DNA of 64,000 nucleotides from Excoecaria cochinchinensis. Lineage: Eukaryota > Streptophyta > Magnoliopsida > Malpighiales > Euphorbiaceae. Under the pieces are notes generated by a model that saw nothing but the letters and a program-made list of their open reading frames with translations, did not search any database and had not been told where the DNA came from. This document shows positions 48,592-60,699 of this stretch, one piece after another. The translations under genes were made by a program, and so were the position numbers. The stretch's first letter is position 1; the number at the start of each line of letters is the position of its first letter. Location: the NCBI GenBank assembly GCA_947683425.1, contig CANTUQ010000109.1, forward strand, positions 2,324,501 to 2,388,500. Direction: 5' to 3'.

Positions 48592-49002
48592 TGTAACACC
48601 CCCATCGCCGTCCCCGTTGGAAGGACGCCGACGGACGCGTTACACGACGCTCACATATACAGATATACACATGCACAATGCGGAAGCATACATTCATACT
48701 TAGCATACGTACAAAAATACGGTTTAATTAAAAACTTACCTTACCTGAGGCACAGACTGAACATGCAATAACTCACGCACACGCAGGCACTAAGCAAAAG
48801 CATACACAGGAGTATACATATAACCATTCAACGAAAGCATAATAGAAATAATAAAACAAAGGAATAACTAAACATAAAGACATACTAACTATTACACGCA
48901 TCTACATTAGGCCACGACACAAAACCGACTCTCATGCAAAGACTCAACACAAAACAAACAACACACCCAGAACCATCAAACCTGGGCTCTGATACCACTA
49001 AC
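48592..49002 (-). repeat. Partial LTR copy plus second leader segment
   Basis: 48592-48896 copies the terminal 305 bp of the LTR (the U5 side on minus). It breaks off in the middle of ACTATTACA and is followed by a 106-bp leader with its own primer site that differs from the leader at 48540-48591. It shares AAAACAAAGG with the right LTR but CGCCGTCCCC with the left LTR, a mosaic pattern. Confidence 0.88.
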
Positions 49003-52000
49003 TGTAACACCCCCATCGCCATCCCCGTTGGAAGGACGCCGACGGACGCGTTACACGACGCTCACATATACAGATATACACATGCACAATGCGGAAGCAT
49101 ACATTCATACTTAGCATACGTACAAAAATACGGTTTAATTAAAAACTTACCTTACCTGAGGCACAGACTGAACATGCAATAACTCACGCACACGCAGGCA
49201 CTAAGCAAAAGCATACACAGGAGTATACATATAACCATTCAACGAAAGCATAATAGAAATAATAAAACAAAGGAATAACTAAACATAAAGACATACTAAC
49301 TATTACATTCCCAAAGAAAACTCAAGATCAAAACATAATTAAATACATATATAATACTACAGAATTACAAAAGTCGAAATACAGAAGCTGAACAGAATAC
49401 AGAATTTTTAACTCCTACGTGGCCGACCTTGCAGAAGCGCGACTCGAACAGAACCAAACCTGCCACCTGCACGAAAAGGAAATCCGTGCTAAGCGATAAC
49501 GCTTAGTGGGGAGAACACACAAGAGTATGGACGGCCATTCACAATGGTCGCCAAGGCATAATACATTCAAATGGCAAATGCGGATATTCATAACATACAA
49601 ATAATCAGGCTGCATAATAAAAGCATTCATTTCAAAACTCACAATCAAACCATATGCTGATAACAGAATAGGTCAAAACAGCCATAATACAGTACACGAT
49701 ACAAGTATCATCATGCAGAACTACATACTATATCACATGCGTAAACCTACACGGGTAGCCAATATCAACATCTTACCGTGCGAAGTCACATGAACTTTAC
49801 ACATGCAATTGACATAACTAAGCACCCATGCCTGAACTGACAACCAAGCCATCATGTTAAGAATGCTAGCCATTAAACATACTTAGACATGCCAAACACA
49901 TACACTAGTCAAATATCCAAAGGATAACATTTAGAGCATCACAATACCGCTGCGCAACTCCAATATATATTAAGCATCATGCAAAAATATATACATCAGT
50001 ATATCATTCATATAGGCATAACCACTTAGTATTACATTCATATCACCATCATGCAGAAAGTACAGTTAAACATCACCTACTTACCGTCACAACTGCTTCG
50101 GTTCACAAGCTTATAAATAACAAAACATGTTTAAGTCACATACATAAATACTCTAGTCGAATCATATTCAAACCATTCCGAAACTTATAGCAAATCACAT
50201 GACAAGTACGGATAATCATATTAGATATAAACTCATGCTTACTTAATATAGACATACATTCTGAAGCCCATAGTCACATTCTGATAGTTATTTTAAAGTA
50301 ACAAGTACAGTATGCAAAGGCTAAAACATAATCCATATGAACATGCTCATATAATAAGTCCATCCCATCAGTATATCATAATCATATTCATTCAGAAATA
50401 ATCCGATATACATTACATCAATATACCCATTCAGATAATCCAATTATAGCCAGATCAGATCAGAGCAGTTCAAATAAACATTCAAAGAACACCTGCTGAC
50501 TCTAGGTAGTGGATAACGAGTGTACAGACAGTACTTTCCGGGTACGAGCCGATTACAGACAGTACGTTACGGGTACGAACCGATTAAACCATTATACTTT
50601 AACTTTCACAGATATTTTCAAAAGGGACCTTAAACAAGATCCAATACAGAAAAGGGTTCGCGAGGAACCAAACGGGGACCTGATCGGGGTCCAAACAGAA
50701 CTATGGGCTGCAGCTAACAGACTCTATTAGGCATGCCTAACTATCCACTTACTTGACTCTAGCAGGTTATACATAAAACAATTCATGCTTTGAATCGCAT
50801 AACGCAAAAATATATACATCATGCATAAATCAGAGTACAATAGACATATAAATATGTTCATAAAGTTGGTCATATCTCATACAATTCCCATTACAAAACA
50901 TAATACAGTCAATATACTTTAACATTTAAACAAAGTTTTAAAGCATGTCAAGAATCAGGTAAAGAAGCACTACCATGCTAATGATTATCAATACAAAATC
51001 TTAATCATGCATTAGGTGAAGATACTAAGCATAAATCATGCATAGTTCAAATTACATTTAAACATAACACATTGAGTTCAAAGGCTTAAGCATAACATTA
51101 ATCAAAGCTCATACAAGTCATATTCAGGAGCATGCAATAATTCCCTTAATCACATTTTAACAATACTCATAAAATTAAAGCATGTCAGGAACACATGTGG
51201 AATCATGTTATGCTAATGATCAAAAACACATAATCTAAATCATGAAATGATACAATATATATCTAAGCATGGCAGATTATTCTAAGAGAAGAATCCAATC
51301 AAGGATAAGCATCAATAATAGGGGAAAAAGGCATAAAAGCATTTGAGAATCATTTTAAGAAAACCAGTCACTTGAGGAACCAGGCAAAACAGAACAGATC
51401 ATACAAGAGCATATAATAGCATAACATGAAACATACCACAGTATAAGTCCATACAAATTCATACAGAAGAAATAGGAAATTCATTTTAGTTAAAACTGGG
51501 CGAAATCGGAAAAAGGGGCTGAAGAAGGGTCAGTCACTGACTGACCTCAAAGGGGTCACGTCGTGACCTAGTGTCACGTCTCGTGACCTGCTAGAGAGTC
51601 ACGGGACGTGACTCTATGTCACGCCTGGCTTCACAAGAGTCACGCCGTGACTCTAAGTCACGAGACGTGACTTCCCTCTCACCGAGAGAGGAGTCACGCT
51701 TTGCCCTTACCAGAGTCACGCCGTGACTCTAAGTCACGAGACGTGACTTCCCTCTCACAGAGAGAGGAGTCACGCTTTGCGACTGGAATCACGCTTTGCC
51801 ATTCACAAGGGTCACGTCGTGACCCTAAGTCACGAGACGTGACTTTCCTCTCACAGAGAGAAGAGTCACGCTTCGCAATTGGGAGTCACGCTTCCCTTCA
51901 CATGAGTCACGTCGTGACTCTAAGTCACGAGACGTGACTCGCCTCTCACAGAAACTGGAACTGGAAATTCTACAGAGACGCGATTTTCCATTCCCAGTTA

Positions 52001-53016
52001 CCCAGAACTCCAAGAATTCGATAAATTCATTTTCAATCTCATTCAAAACACCACCAAACTCATCTTACCTTTCAATCGATGTCCCAAACAGCATAAACAA
52101 GATAATTGCAACTTAATTCAACAATCAAATCATTAAAACCATGCTTAAACACATTTAATCCATTCTAGAGCATAAACTCTAAAAATACAGTAAGTTCAAA
52201 ACCCAAACTCAGAACTTCCAATTCAATCCTGTTCATACATTACTAACACATAATCTTGCATATACACATTCTAAAACACATCAATTTCCAGAAATGCAAA
52301 CACATATACATCCTAAGTGAGAAAATAGGGCAGAGACATGCTGAGATTGAAGAACACAGAAGCTCAAATATTGCATGCATTCAAAATGCTCCCAAACCTG
52401 GAAATAACGATCCAAAATCAGCTTCCAGATCACTGCTCAATCCTTTCCTTGCCTTTACTTTGCTTCTTCATGCAATCCAAAGCTTGCACAACAAAACCCA
52501 TAATTCCTTAGTTCAAACCCTAATTCAACAAAAACCAGGAGAAGAGCAGAACATGCAGGAAATGAAATTCCAACTTACCTCTTCAAGCAAACCCACTCCA
52601 AGCCAAACACAATCCAAGCCAACTGAGAAAGAAAGGAGAAGCAAAGAAAGGAGAAGAGAAGAGAAGAGAAAACGTGAGATGAGGGAGACGGGAAAGCCAA
52701 ACCAAAGATCTGTATTTTTCCCTCTCTCTTCCTCTTACTTCTTCTTCAATTCTTCATTCAATGCCCACCTAACAATCCACTTGGCAGCTCCCTAATGGAC
52801 CACAAAATCCACTCAACTATTCCAAATTAATTATTGCTTTTAAGTCCTTAAACAAATAACACTTCACTCACTTGCACAATTCTTCCTTACAAACTTAATC
52901 AACTTCTCAATTAGGTCCTTAACACTCCAAATTTTCAAACACAAAAATTACCGAAATACCCTTCTGATCCCGACTTAGCATGCACAATCCGACCAGGGCT
53001 ATTTTGGGGTGTGACA
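49003..53016 (-). repeat. 5' LTR of the composite element (4014 bp)
   Basis: It matches 43900-47917 along its full length. The length difference of 4 bp is explained by a 5-bp gain near 50460 and a 9-bp loss near 52540. It contains the second GTCACG array. Confidence 0.94.
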
Positions 53017-56000
53017 TTCATTATCACTATCGTCTTCATTTTCTGAATAATTAGAATCAAATTCGCTTTCCAATTCAGATGTAGACCTGGATTCCTCGTC
53101 CGATGCAATATCAACCATTTCATTGTCAACATTGTTCAAAGGCTCATTATCTTCATATGGCATGCTTTCATTTATTTCATGACTCGCCACTTCATCTTCC
53201 TGAAAGGCTTCACTTTCAATTCGTTTATTTTGTCGATTAGCTTTAATTTCAAATAAGCCTCTCGGTTTTACTTTGCAAACTGCTAACCAATCTTTCTTAT
53301 CTCGCCTTAAGCTAGGAAACGGAAGATAATACACCTGAATCGCTTGCATGGCCAACATAAAAGGTTCAAAATTAGGAAGTCTTCTTCTTTGATTTATCTC
53401 AACCAAATTGTATGCGTTTTGCACTTTTGTTCCAATATTAAGCGTTGGATCAAACCATGCGCACTTAAATAGCACACATCGTTTTATTGGCAAGGCGGGG
53501 TATTCAATTTCCAATATCTCTGTAATTTTGCCGTAATAATTCATCAATTCACCTTGAATGCAAACTCCACTATTTGTAGTAGCCTTGTTATGACCATGAG
53601 ATTGCGTATGATATTTGTACCCGTTCACAAAATAAACCGGATAAGATTTAACAGTACGCAATGGTCCCTTCGCAACATCAGATATGAAATTATTTTCAAT
53701 TGTATGCGTCGATGCCTACATAATGTAATTGCATTTAGTCATTTAATCAATTCACGAAATACAATATATGTCTTAAATATATTTGAAGTTAACACTTACA
53801 TATGTCTTGAACCATAAATGAAAGTGCTTGTCGACTTCCTTATTTATGTCACTTTGTGTTATATGTGGCATAAGCTCCTTTAACCATTCCTCATATAAAC
53901 TGCATCGGACAACATAACTTACATATGATATTGAACCATTATTAAATAAATATTCGCCTAGTCAAACAAGTAACACTTACTGCACAAATGGTTGAATTTC
54001 TTGGCAATTAAGTAAGATATAACCATGTGCAGCCTCCAATTCCTCATCTGTCAGCATTCTTCTGGTAGAACGTCCGTGTAATCGACCAGGATATGTGAAA
54101 ATAGCTAAATTTCCATCATGCGTACTTGTTTGGCATCCGTCGTCATTACAAGGAACCTTGCGGCGTCTTGTGCTGACGTGAGGCTCAAAGTAATGAGAAC
54201 AAAACGTACTAGCTTCTTCAACCAAGTACGCATTGCATATTGAGCCTTCTACTCGTGCTTTATTTTTGACATTTTTTTTCAAGTGATACAGATACCTACA
54301 TGATAAATTGTGGCTAGTTAATAATAAATTACCAAATTAATCGACCATATGTATATCAAAGATTTAGTTTTACCTTTCGAAGGGATACATCCATCTATAT
54401 TGAACGGGTCCTGCCAGTTTGGCCTCATGTGCTAAATGTATCGGTAAATGCTCCATAATGTCAAAGAAGCTCAGAGGAAAAAATCCCTCTAATTTGCAAA
54501 GTATGACTGCAATTTCATTCTCGAGTTTTTCCATGTCAGCCATCTTTATCTCAGACGATGTCAAGTTTTTGAAAAATATACTTAACTCAGTTATAGCTTC
54601 CCAAACTCTCTGTGGCAACAACTCGCGAAAAGCAACTGGCATCAACCTTTGCATGAATATATGACAATCATGACTTTTCATTCCGAACAATTTATACTTT
54701 CTCATGTCAACACACCTTGCTAAATTTAAAACATAGCCGTCTGGGAACTTTATGATTCGCAACCATTCGCACAAAACTTCCTTTTGCCTTTTGTCCAAAG
54801 TGTAACACGCTTTTGGATACTTGTCTGTTCAGGAATCTTTGTCTAATTCACTTCTTTTGCAATACAATTTCAAGTCAGCACGCGATTTTGCATTATCTTT
54901 GGTCCTTCCTTCAATATTCATTATCGTGTTGAATACATTTTCGAAGATATTTTTTTCGATATGCATCACGTCTAAATTATGCCGTATCAAATTTGATTTC
55001 CAATAAGGCAAATCCCAGAATATAGAGTGTTTTCTCCAACCAAAGTTTTTGGAAATGCTACTATTGAGTTCTTCAGCCTTAAGTTCTGTTACTTTCAGCA
55101 AACCCAATTCATCAATCTCTTGTAGGATTTCTTCACCCGATCTATTAGGTGGAGGGGGAGCATGGACAACTTTATTCTTAATGAATTTGTGTTTATTTCG
55201 TCTAAATGGGTGATTTGGAGGAAGAAATTTCCTATGACTGTCAAACCACGGAATTTTACACCCATTAGTCAAATAAAAAGCATCTGAGTCGTTGCCACAG
55301 TAGGGACAAGCTAACTTTCCCGCTGTGTTCCAACCTGATAGCATAGCATATGCAGGGAAATCGCTAACTGTCCACATCAAAGCTGCTCTCATCATAAAAT
55401 TCTATTTGCGTGACACATCATATGTTAGCTGTGACGCGCGCCGGGTCCCCGCGGCCGCCCTTTCGGACCGCCCGCACGTGGGCGATCGGGGCAATTGCGG
55501 GTCCGTCAACAGCTTGCGATAAATCGCAAGTGCGTCTATGTTGGGCAACAAAGAGGTTTCATGGAGTCGCCACCCAATAGAACATTGGGAAAGTTTCTCT
55601 CGCCTCGGAGAGCCTAAGACTTGCGCATTTTATCCATATTGGGCCATGAGGCCTAGGATTAACGTCTAAGTCTCGTGACACAAGAGGTGTCTTGGAGGAT
55701 AACCTCTAGCCTCTTGAGCCCAAAGACCAGAGCAGGGTTCGGGACTTCTCATTTATTCGTACCTTGATTAAGTTTACAATTGAGTTTTGAATTTATTAGT
55801 TCTCTCTCTCTCTCCACACAATGCAAGTTTGGTTAAAGCACAATTTATTCACGTATTTAAAACAATAGATAAACAAATAAATAAAATAATAAAGGATTAA
55901 ATCAAATAAATTACAATAATACTAGGAGCGGAATACAACTCCCATTTATAAATGTGCTATACATGCATAAAACGGGTTATTCATTTATTTTGAGGACTTT

Positions 56001-56361
56001 GGTCCCCGCGTGTGTTTATTATGAAAAATGATTTTTATGTGATGATTTTATTGGGTAAAATAGGACATTGGTCCAATTTTATTTAGCAAACATTCTTTTT
56101 AGCGGGAAACATTTGTGTGGTGGTTCTTTTTAGTAGCGGTCGAAAATCATTTTATTATTACAGACCACAAATACATACGATAATAATTACATATTTCTAA
56201 ATAAATAAATAAATTAATACATAAATAAATGACTAAATTCTAACAATAATCAATAATGATAATAATAATAATACATAAAATTAAATAATCACAAATCAAT
56301 TAAATAATAACATCAACATAAAATTAACACAAATTAGACAATAATAATAATAATATCAATG

Positions 56362-56394
<33 letters not shown>

Positions 56395-56443
56395 TTAATA
56401 TTAACATAATAATATTAAATAAATATAAATAATAACAATAATA

Positions 56444-56484
<41 letters not shown>

Positions 56485-58964
56485 TCAGAATAATGAATAA
56501 ATATAATAGCAATATTATAATAATAATAATAATAATAATAACAGAAATTAAATAAATAAATATAATAAAAACAGAAATTAAATAATAATAATAATAATAA
56601 TAACAATAACAACAAAAATCAAATAAATATATAATAATAATAATATTAATAATTCAGAAATTAAATAAATATTAATAATAATAATAATAAATAAATAAAT
56701 AATAATATTAATTAATAATATATTAAAATAAATTAATATAAAATAGGCTTACCGGATTTAGGTCGCCGGAGATTGGCCGGAGCGACGGTTGACGGCACCG
56801 CCAACACCGGACGGTAGATCGCCTCGTCGGGAGTCCAAATCCGGTGTCCACGCGCCGATCGGAGGTCCGCCGTCGCCGGAAAACGCGATAAAGCGGTCCG
56901 GGTCCTTCTCCCTCACGCGCCGGTTGCCGGAGTCCGATGGAGAAGCGGCGGCGACGACTGGGTGCGCCCGGACGTGGTGGTTCTTCCGGTGGGGCGCGTG
57001 CCTGAATCCGGCGTCGGATGTGGCCGGCGGAGGCGATGCCTTCTCCCTCTCTCCTTTCTCCTTTTTCTTCTCTCCGGTCCGGCGTTTGGTTGGCCTGGGT
57101 CTGCTCTTCCTCCCTTCTTTCCTTTCTTTTTCTTTCCTTTTTCTTTCTTTTTCTTTCTTTCTTTTGCTTCTCTTTCTTTTGATCTGCCGACCCCCCTTAT
57201 TTTTCACTCATCATTTTCTTTTTATACACCCTTAATTAGGGCTAAGGGCACAAGAATAATTTCCTCCATAATTCCCTCCTTTTTCCTTTTTCATTTTATA
57301 CTTTAATTAATTTAATTCTAATAACACACATACATACATATTATTTAAACTAACACATAATATAATTAAACATTACATATTATCACATTAATTCATTAAT
57401 CTACTTAATATATAATTTATCTAATTAATTAAACATTCTACATTTTAACTAATTAATTAACTAATTAGTCTTTAATTTTACATGCATTTTAATTAATACA
57501 ATAATATTGACTAATTAATTAACTAATAGCATTAACTAATTAATTTTACACATACACATATTTATATATTTATTATATATATATATTTTTTTTTTGAGGG
57601 AATAATCAAGGATAAAAATCACAATTTTCATTTTATGCCGGACTCGGGTCCCGGTGTCTACATTAGCACACCGAATTCCCATAATTGCCGCAATTCAGAA
57701 ATCAATGGTTGCATGTATACATCAATTTTCTGCTTTGGATTCTTCGGGCCCGGCACAATTGCTGTTAAAAACATGTAAGCCTCATTCATACACATCCATG
57801 GAGGCAAATTATAAGGAACTATTATTATTGGCCATGATGAATATTGTTGTCCTAATTGCCCGAAAGGCTGAAAACCATCAGTGCTTAGACCCAATCTAAC
57901 ATTTCGACTATCGGCAGCGAAATCGGGGTGAATATCATTAAAATGCTTCCATGCAACTGCATATGATGGATGGCTCATTACTCCATCTGCCTGTTCATGT
58001 TCATCATGCCATCGCACGTGATATGCAGTAACATCGGATGAATATAGCCGCTGAAGTCTTGGAGTAATAGGAAAGTAATACATCCGTTTCCATGGTACTA
58101 ATTTTTGCTTCCTATTACCACTAATCGACTTGAACCTTGGTTGATTACAAAATTTGCAATCCATTAAATCCACATCATCTCCCCAATAGATCATACATCC
58201 GAGTCGACAGCAATCAATTTTTTCTACAGGCAAACCAAGACCCCTAAGCAACTTCTTCATATCATAAAAACTTTCAACCATTTGATTGTCCGATGGCAAC
58301 GATTCATTGTACCAAGCCAGTATTTCATTTAAACTCCGATCAGAAATATGACTTTCAGATTTAATGTTCAATATTCGAGCCACGGAGCTTAACTGAGTCA
58401 TACTATCACATCCTTGCCATAATTCCTGGTCAGCAGCATTAAGTAAGTCGAAAAAAATTTTGGCTGTTGGGTTCGGTTCCTCTTCTTCATTCCCAAGAAA
58501 ATTGGGTTGAAATGTATTTCCCGCTGCATCATAAACCATTTGGGCATAAGGATTTTCAGGTGCAAAAACATTGTTTGCCATCAAATTTCCTCCCCCCCCC
58601 CCCCATGCAACTCAGATTCAACCATCTCTGGTGCAAATTCCGAATGCACTTCAGCTTCAACTATATTCGGCCCAAATTCCGAACTTCTGGACGTGCTACA
58701 TATTATTGGTTCTCCATGCCTTGTCCATTCAAAATAATTGGGCACAAATCCCTTCTTCAGCAAATGTAGATGCACCTCCTCCGTAGGTAGATAACACCTA
58801 TGTTGACACTTTTTGCATGGACATCTAATTTTCAAACCGTCCATATATGCAGGCTGAGAGCTTGCATACTCAATGAAATATTGAACGCCTTCGGCAAACT
58901 CAAGATTAATGAAACCATCAGGCGTTAGTCTTCTATACATCCAACTTCTGTCTAAATTATTCAT
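53017..58964 (-). pseudogene. CACTA-C transposase (TNP2 / Transposase_21 class), broken
   Basis: In order on minus: a Transpos_assoc domain (58964-58585; SWMYRR, CPCKKCQHRCY); TNP2 (58584-57668, continued at 55424-54829; LSTDGFQPFGQ, PPWMCMNEAYMFL, MWTVSDFPAYAMLSGW, LDVMHIEKNIFENV); DUF4218 (54825-54378 and 54295-53980; KSHDCHIFMQRLMPVAFRELLP, FERYLYHLKKNVKN); and DUF4216 (53905-53017; VLFKCAWFDPT, QAIQVYYLP), with an acidic tail cut by the LTR element. The intact protein would cut and join CACTA ends. Defects: a frameshift at a run of about 14 G (58591-58605), the solo LTR at 55430, a TAG at 55402-55404, a TGA at 54829-54831 and the 43900 insertion. It cannot make transposase. Confidence 0.93.
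55430..57662 (-). mobile_element. Solo Gypsy LTR inserted in the transposase gene
   Basis: It starts (plus) TGTGACGCGCGCC and ends GTGTCTACA with the 5-bp duplication TTAGC (55425-55429 and 57663-57667). It is 2233 bp with no internal region, so it is the product of LTR-LTR recombination. It belongs to the same family as 24591-26779, in the opposite orientation. It carries long (ATA)n-type tracts at 56340-56720 and a GC-rich block at 56760-57060, whose open frames are not genes. Confidence 0.94.
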
Positions 58965-58999
58965 TATTGTTAAACTGTAGTGCAACAATAAAAAATACA

Positions 59000-59897
59000 T
59001 AATTAGTACCCAAGCATTCCAATTCTCATAATTAAATTCAATTCAATTATATAATCTATTTCTTCAATCAATTTAATGCATAATTAGTTATGCAATAAGT
59101 TCTCACATCTAATCCACGGTAAATATTTATTATTATCAAATTCAGTTTGATATCGAAAAACTGACCTTTCGTCATATACCAGTCCGTCAGGGAGGGGGCA
59201 GGGGATAGAAAAAACGCGTGATGCGAAACTGATCATCGGTCGATACCGATAACGGCAGGGTACATGAAACAAGATATATAATTTCATTTAAAAAAATTAC
59301 ATTTACGCTGACAACTATATATAATTGAATTCATACATGACCATTTGATATACAAATAATTTTATTATTATTAAATATTATTTTATATTCAAATAACTCT
59401 TATATTTATGTTAGACTTGTTGAAAAAGTTTAGGTGTGAAAGCAGATGATTAAGCAAGAAACATAAATTATAAATTAAGTGAAGCTGGAGTAAAAAGAAA
59501 ATGTAAGATAAATTATCATTAAAAAGCGGGTAAGTTTGACTTTATTAATAATTAATTATTACTACCGTAATTTAATATTAATGAACAAATTCATTTAATA
59601 TTGTATGATATAAATTTTTTTAATTCCGTCAAATAAGTCCTTTAAACTTTGGTATACTCATATTATTTTTTTTCAATGTAACAACTTGGCGATTAAAGCG
59701 CCCTCTTGTTAAAAATTGATCGAAATTCTTTTTTTTAAAATAACTTGAAGAGTTATCAATTAAAAAATTAGGATATTTTTGAAATTGTTTAGGAAAAAAT
59801 AAAAAAAAAATAGCTGAAATACAATTGTATACATTACTATAAAAATTTGGTGTATAGTACAGAGTTTGCTTAATAAAGTGAAAATTCTCAATCTAAC
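59000..59897. other. AT-rich DNA between CACTA-C genes and CACTA-D
   Basis: This may be the 5' upstream part of the CACTA-C transposase gene. It shows no subterminal repeats, no terminal TTCTTGTAGTG and no supported gene; a short frame at 59084-59287 has no family signature. Confidence 0.45.
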
Positions 59898-59924
59898 ACT
59901 ACAAAAAAAATGCCATTTAGCGAC

Positions 59925-60425
59925 GGCCATTTTAGTCGCTATTTATCATTTTTTAGTCGCTAATAAGTTTTAGCGACGGAACGACGGCGAGTCGCAACTA
60001 AGGCCGTCGCAAGCAAATTAGCGACTAAAACCAATTTAGTCGCTAATTTTAGCGACTAAACTTTTAGTCGCTAAATCGAGTAAAATTTGTCGCTAATAAT
60101 GAATTTAATATAGTCGCTTATGTAAATAGCGACTAATTTTAGTCGCAATTTTTAGTCTCTAATAGGTTATTGCGACAGTTAGTCGCTTATGGATTCCGTC
60201 GCTAAAATAATTAGCGACTAATTTGTTGTCGCAATTTGTAGTCGCTAATAGGTTATTGCGACAGTTAGTCGCTTATGGATTCCGTCGCTAAAATAATTAG
60301 CGACTAATTTTTTGTCGCAATTTGTAGTCGCTAATAGGTTATTGCAACAGTTAGTCGCTTATGGATTCCGTCGCTAAAATAATTAGCGACTAAATGTTCC
60401 GTCGCAATTTCGTCGCTAATAGATA
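59925..60425. repeat. CACTA-D subterminal repeats (GCGACTA type)
   Basis: Dense TAGCGACTAA / TTAGTCGCTA and CCGTCGCTAA units. From 60163 an 86-bp unit is repeated three times (60163, 60249, 60335), each containing GTTATTGCGACAGTTAGTCGC. Confidence 0.9.
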
Positions 60426-60699
60426 TAATTTTATTTTTTTGGGTTAAATTTTATGGTATTATTAAATGAAATAAATAAATATAAATATAAATGTAAATTA
60501 TAATCAAATGTATGAAATTATAATCCAAAATATATATAATTAATATTTGTACATATAAATGCAAATTATAATCAAATATATATATAGAATTATAATCCAA
60601 AACATATATATATTAATATTCGTACGCACATGGCGTATATTGCAATAAAAGTATCATACATAAAGAAAAATGTGCTAAAAAAGATATAAAGATTGATGT

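Larger units (their letters stand above)
43900..53016 (-). mobile_element. Composite non-autonomous LTR element with 4-kb LTRs
   Basis: It is inserted in CACTA-C with the 5-bp duplication TTCAT (43895-43899 and 53017-53021). On minus the order is: LTR (53016-49003), primer site and about 106 bp of leader, a 305-bp terminal piece of the LTR (48896-48592), a second primer site, 674 bp with a gag remnant, a purine tract, and LTR (47917-43900). No pol genes are present. The PPT context (ATTTCGAGGACGAAATTC) and TGTYACACCCC termini match plant Gypsy elements of the Del/Tekay type. The extra LTR piece shows it is a recombinant. Confidence 0.92.
40880..59290 (-). mobile_element. CACTA-C, En/Spm element with two genes, nested insertions
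   Basis: The left terminus is CACTACAAGAAATAAAGGG, followed by TAGAGACGGAA hairpin repeats to about 41170. Two genes lie on minus: ORF1 (43700-41439) and a TNP2-class transposase (58964 to 53017 and on past an insertion). Two later LTR insertions lie inside (43900-53016 and 55430-57662). No GAGACGG array or TTCTTGTAGTG end is seen between 59 kb and CACTA-D, so the right end is lost or lies beyond CACTA-D. The right coordinate given is only the last recognisable part. Confidence 0.85.

Noticed and set aside
43900..53016. A simple segmental duplication of 4 kb
   Set aside because: The two copies have TG...CA-type termini, a PPT and primer sites between them and a 5-bp TTCAT duplication outside, so they are LTRs.
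59084..59287. A 67-codon frame upstream of the transposase as an extra exon
   Set aside because: No splice sites linking it in frame and no similarity to the known N-terminus of TNP2-class proteins.
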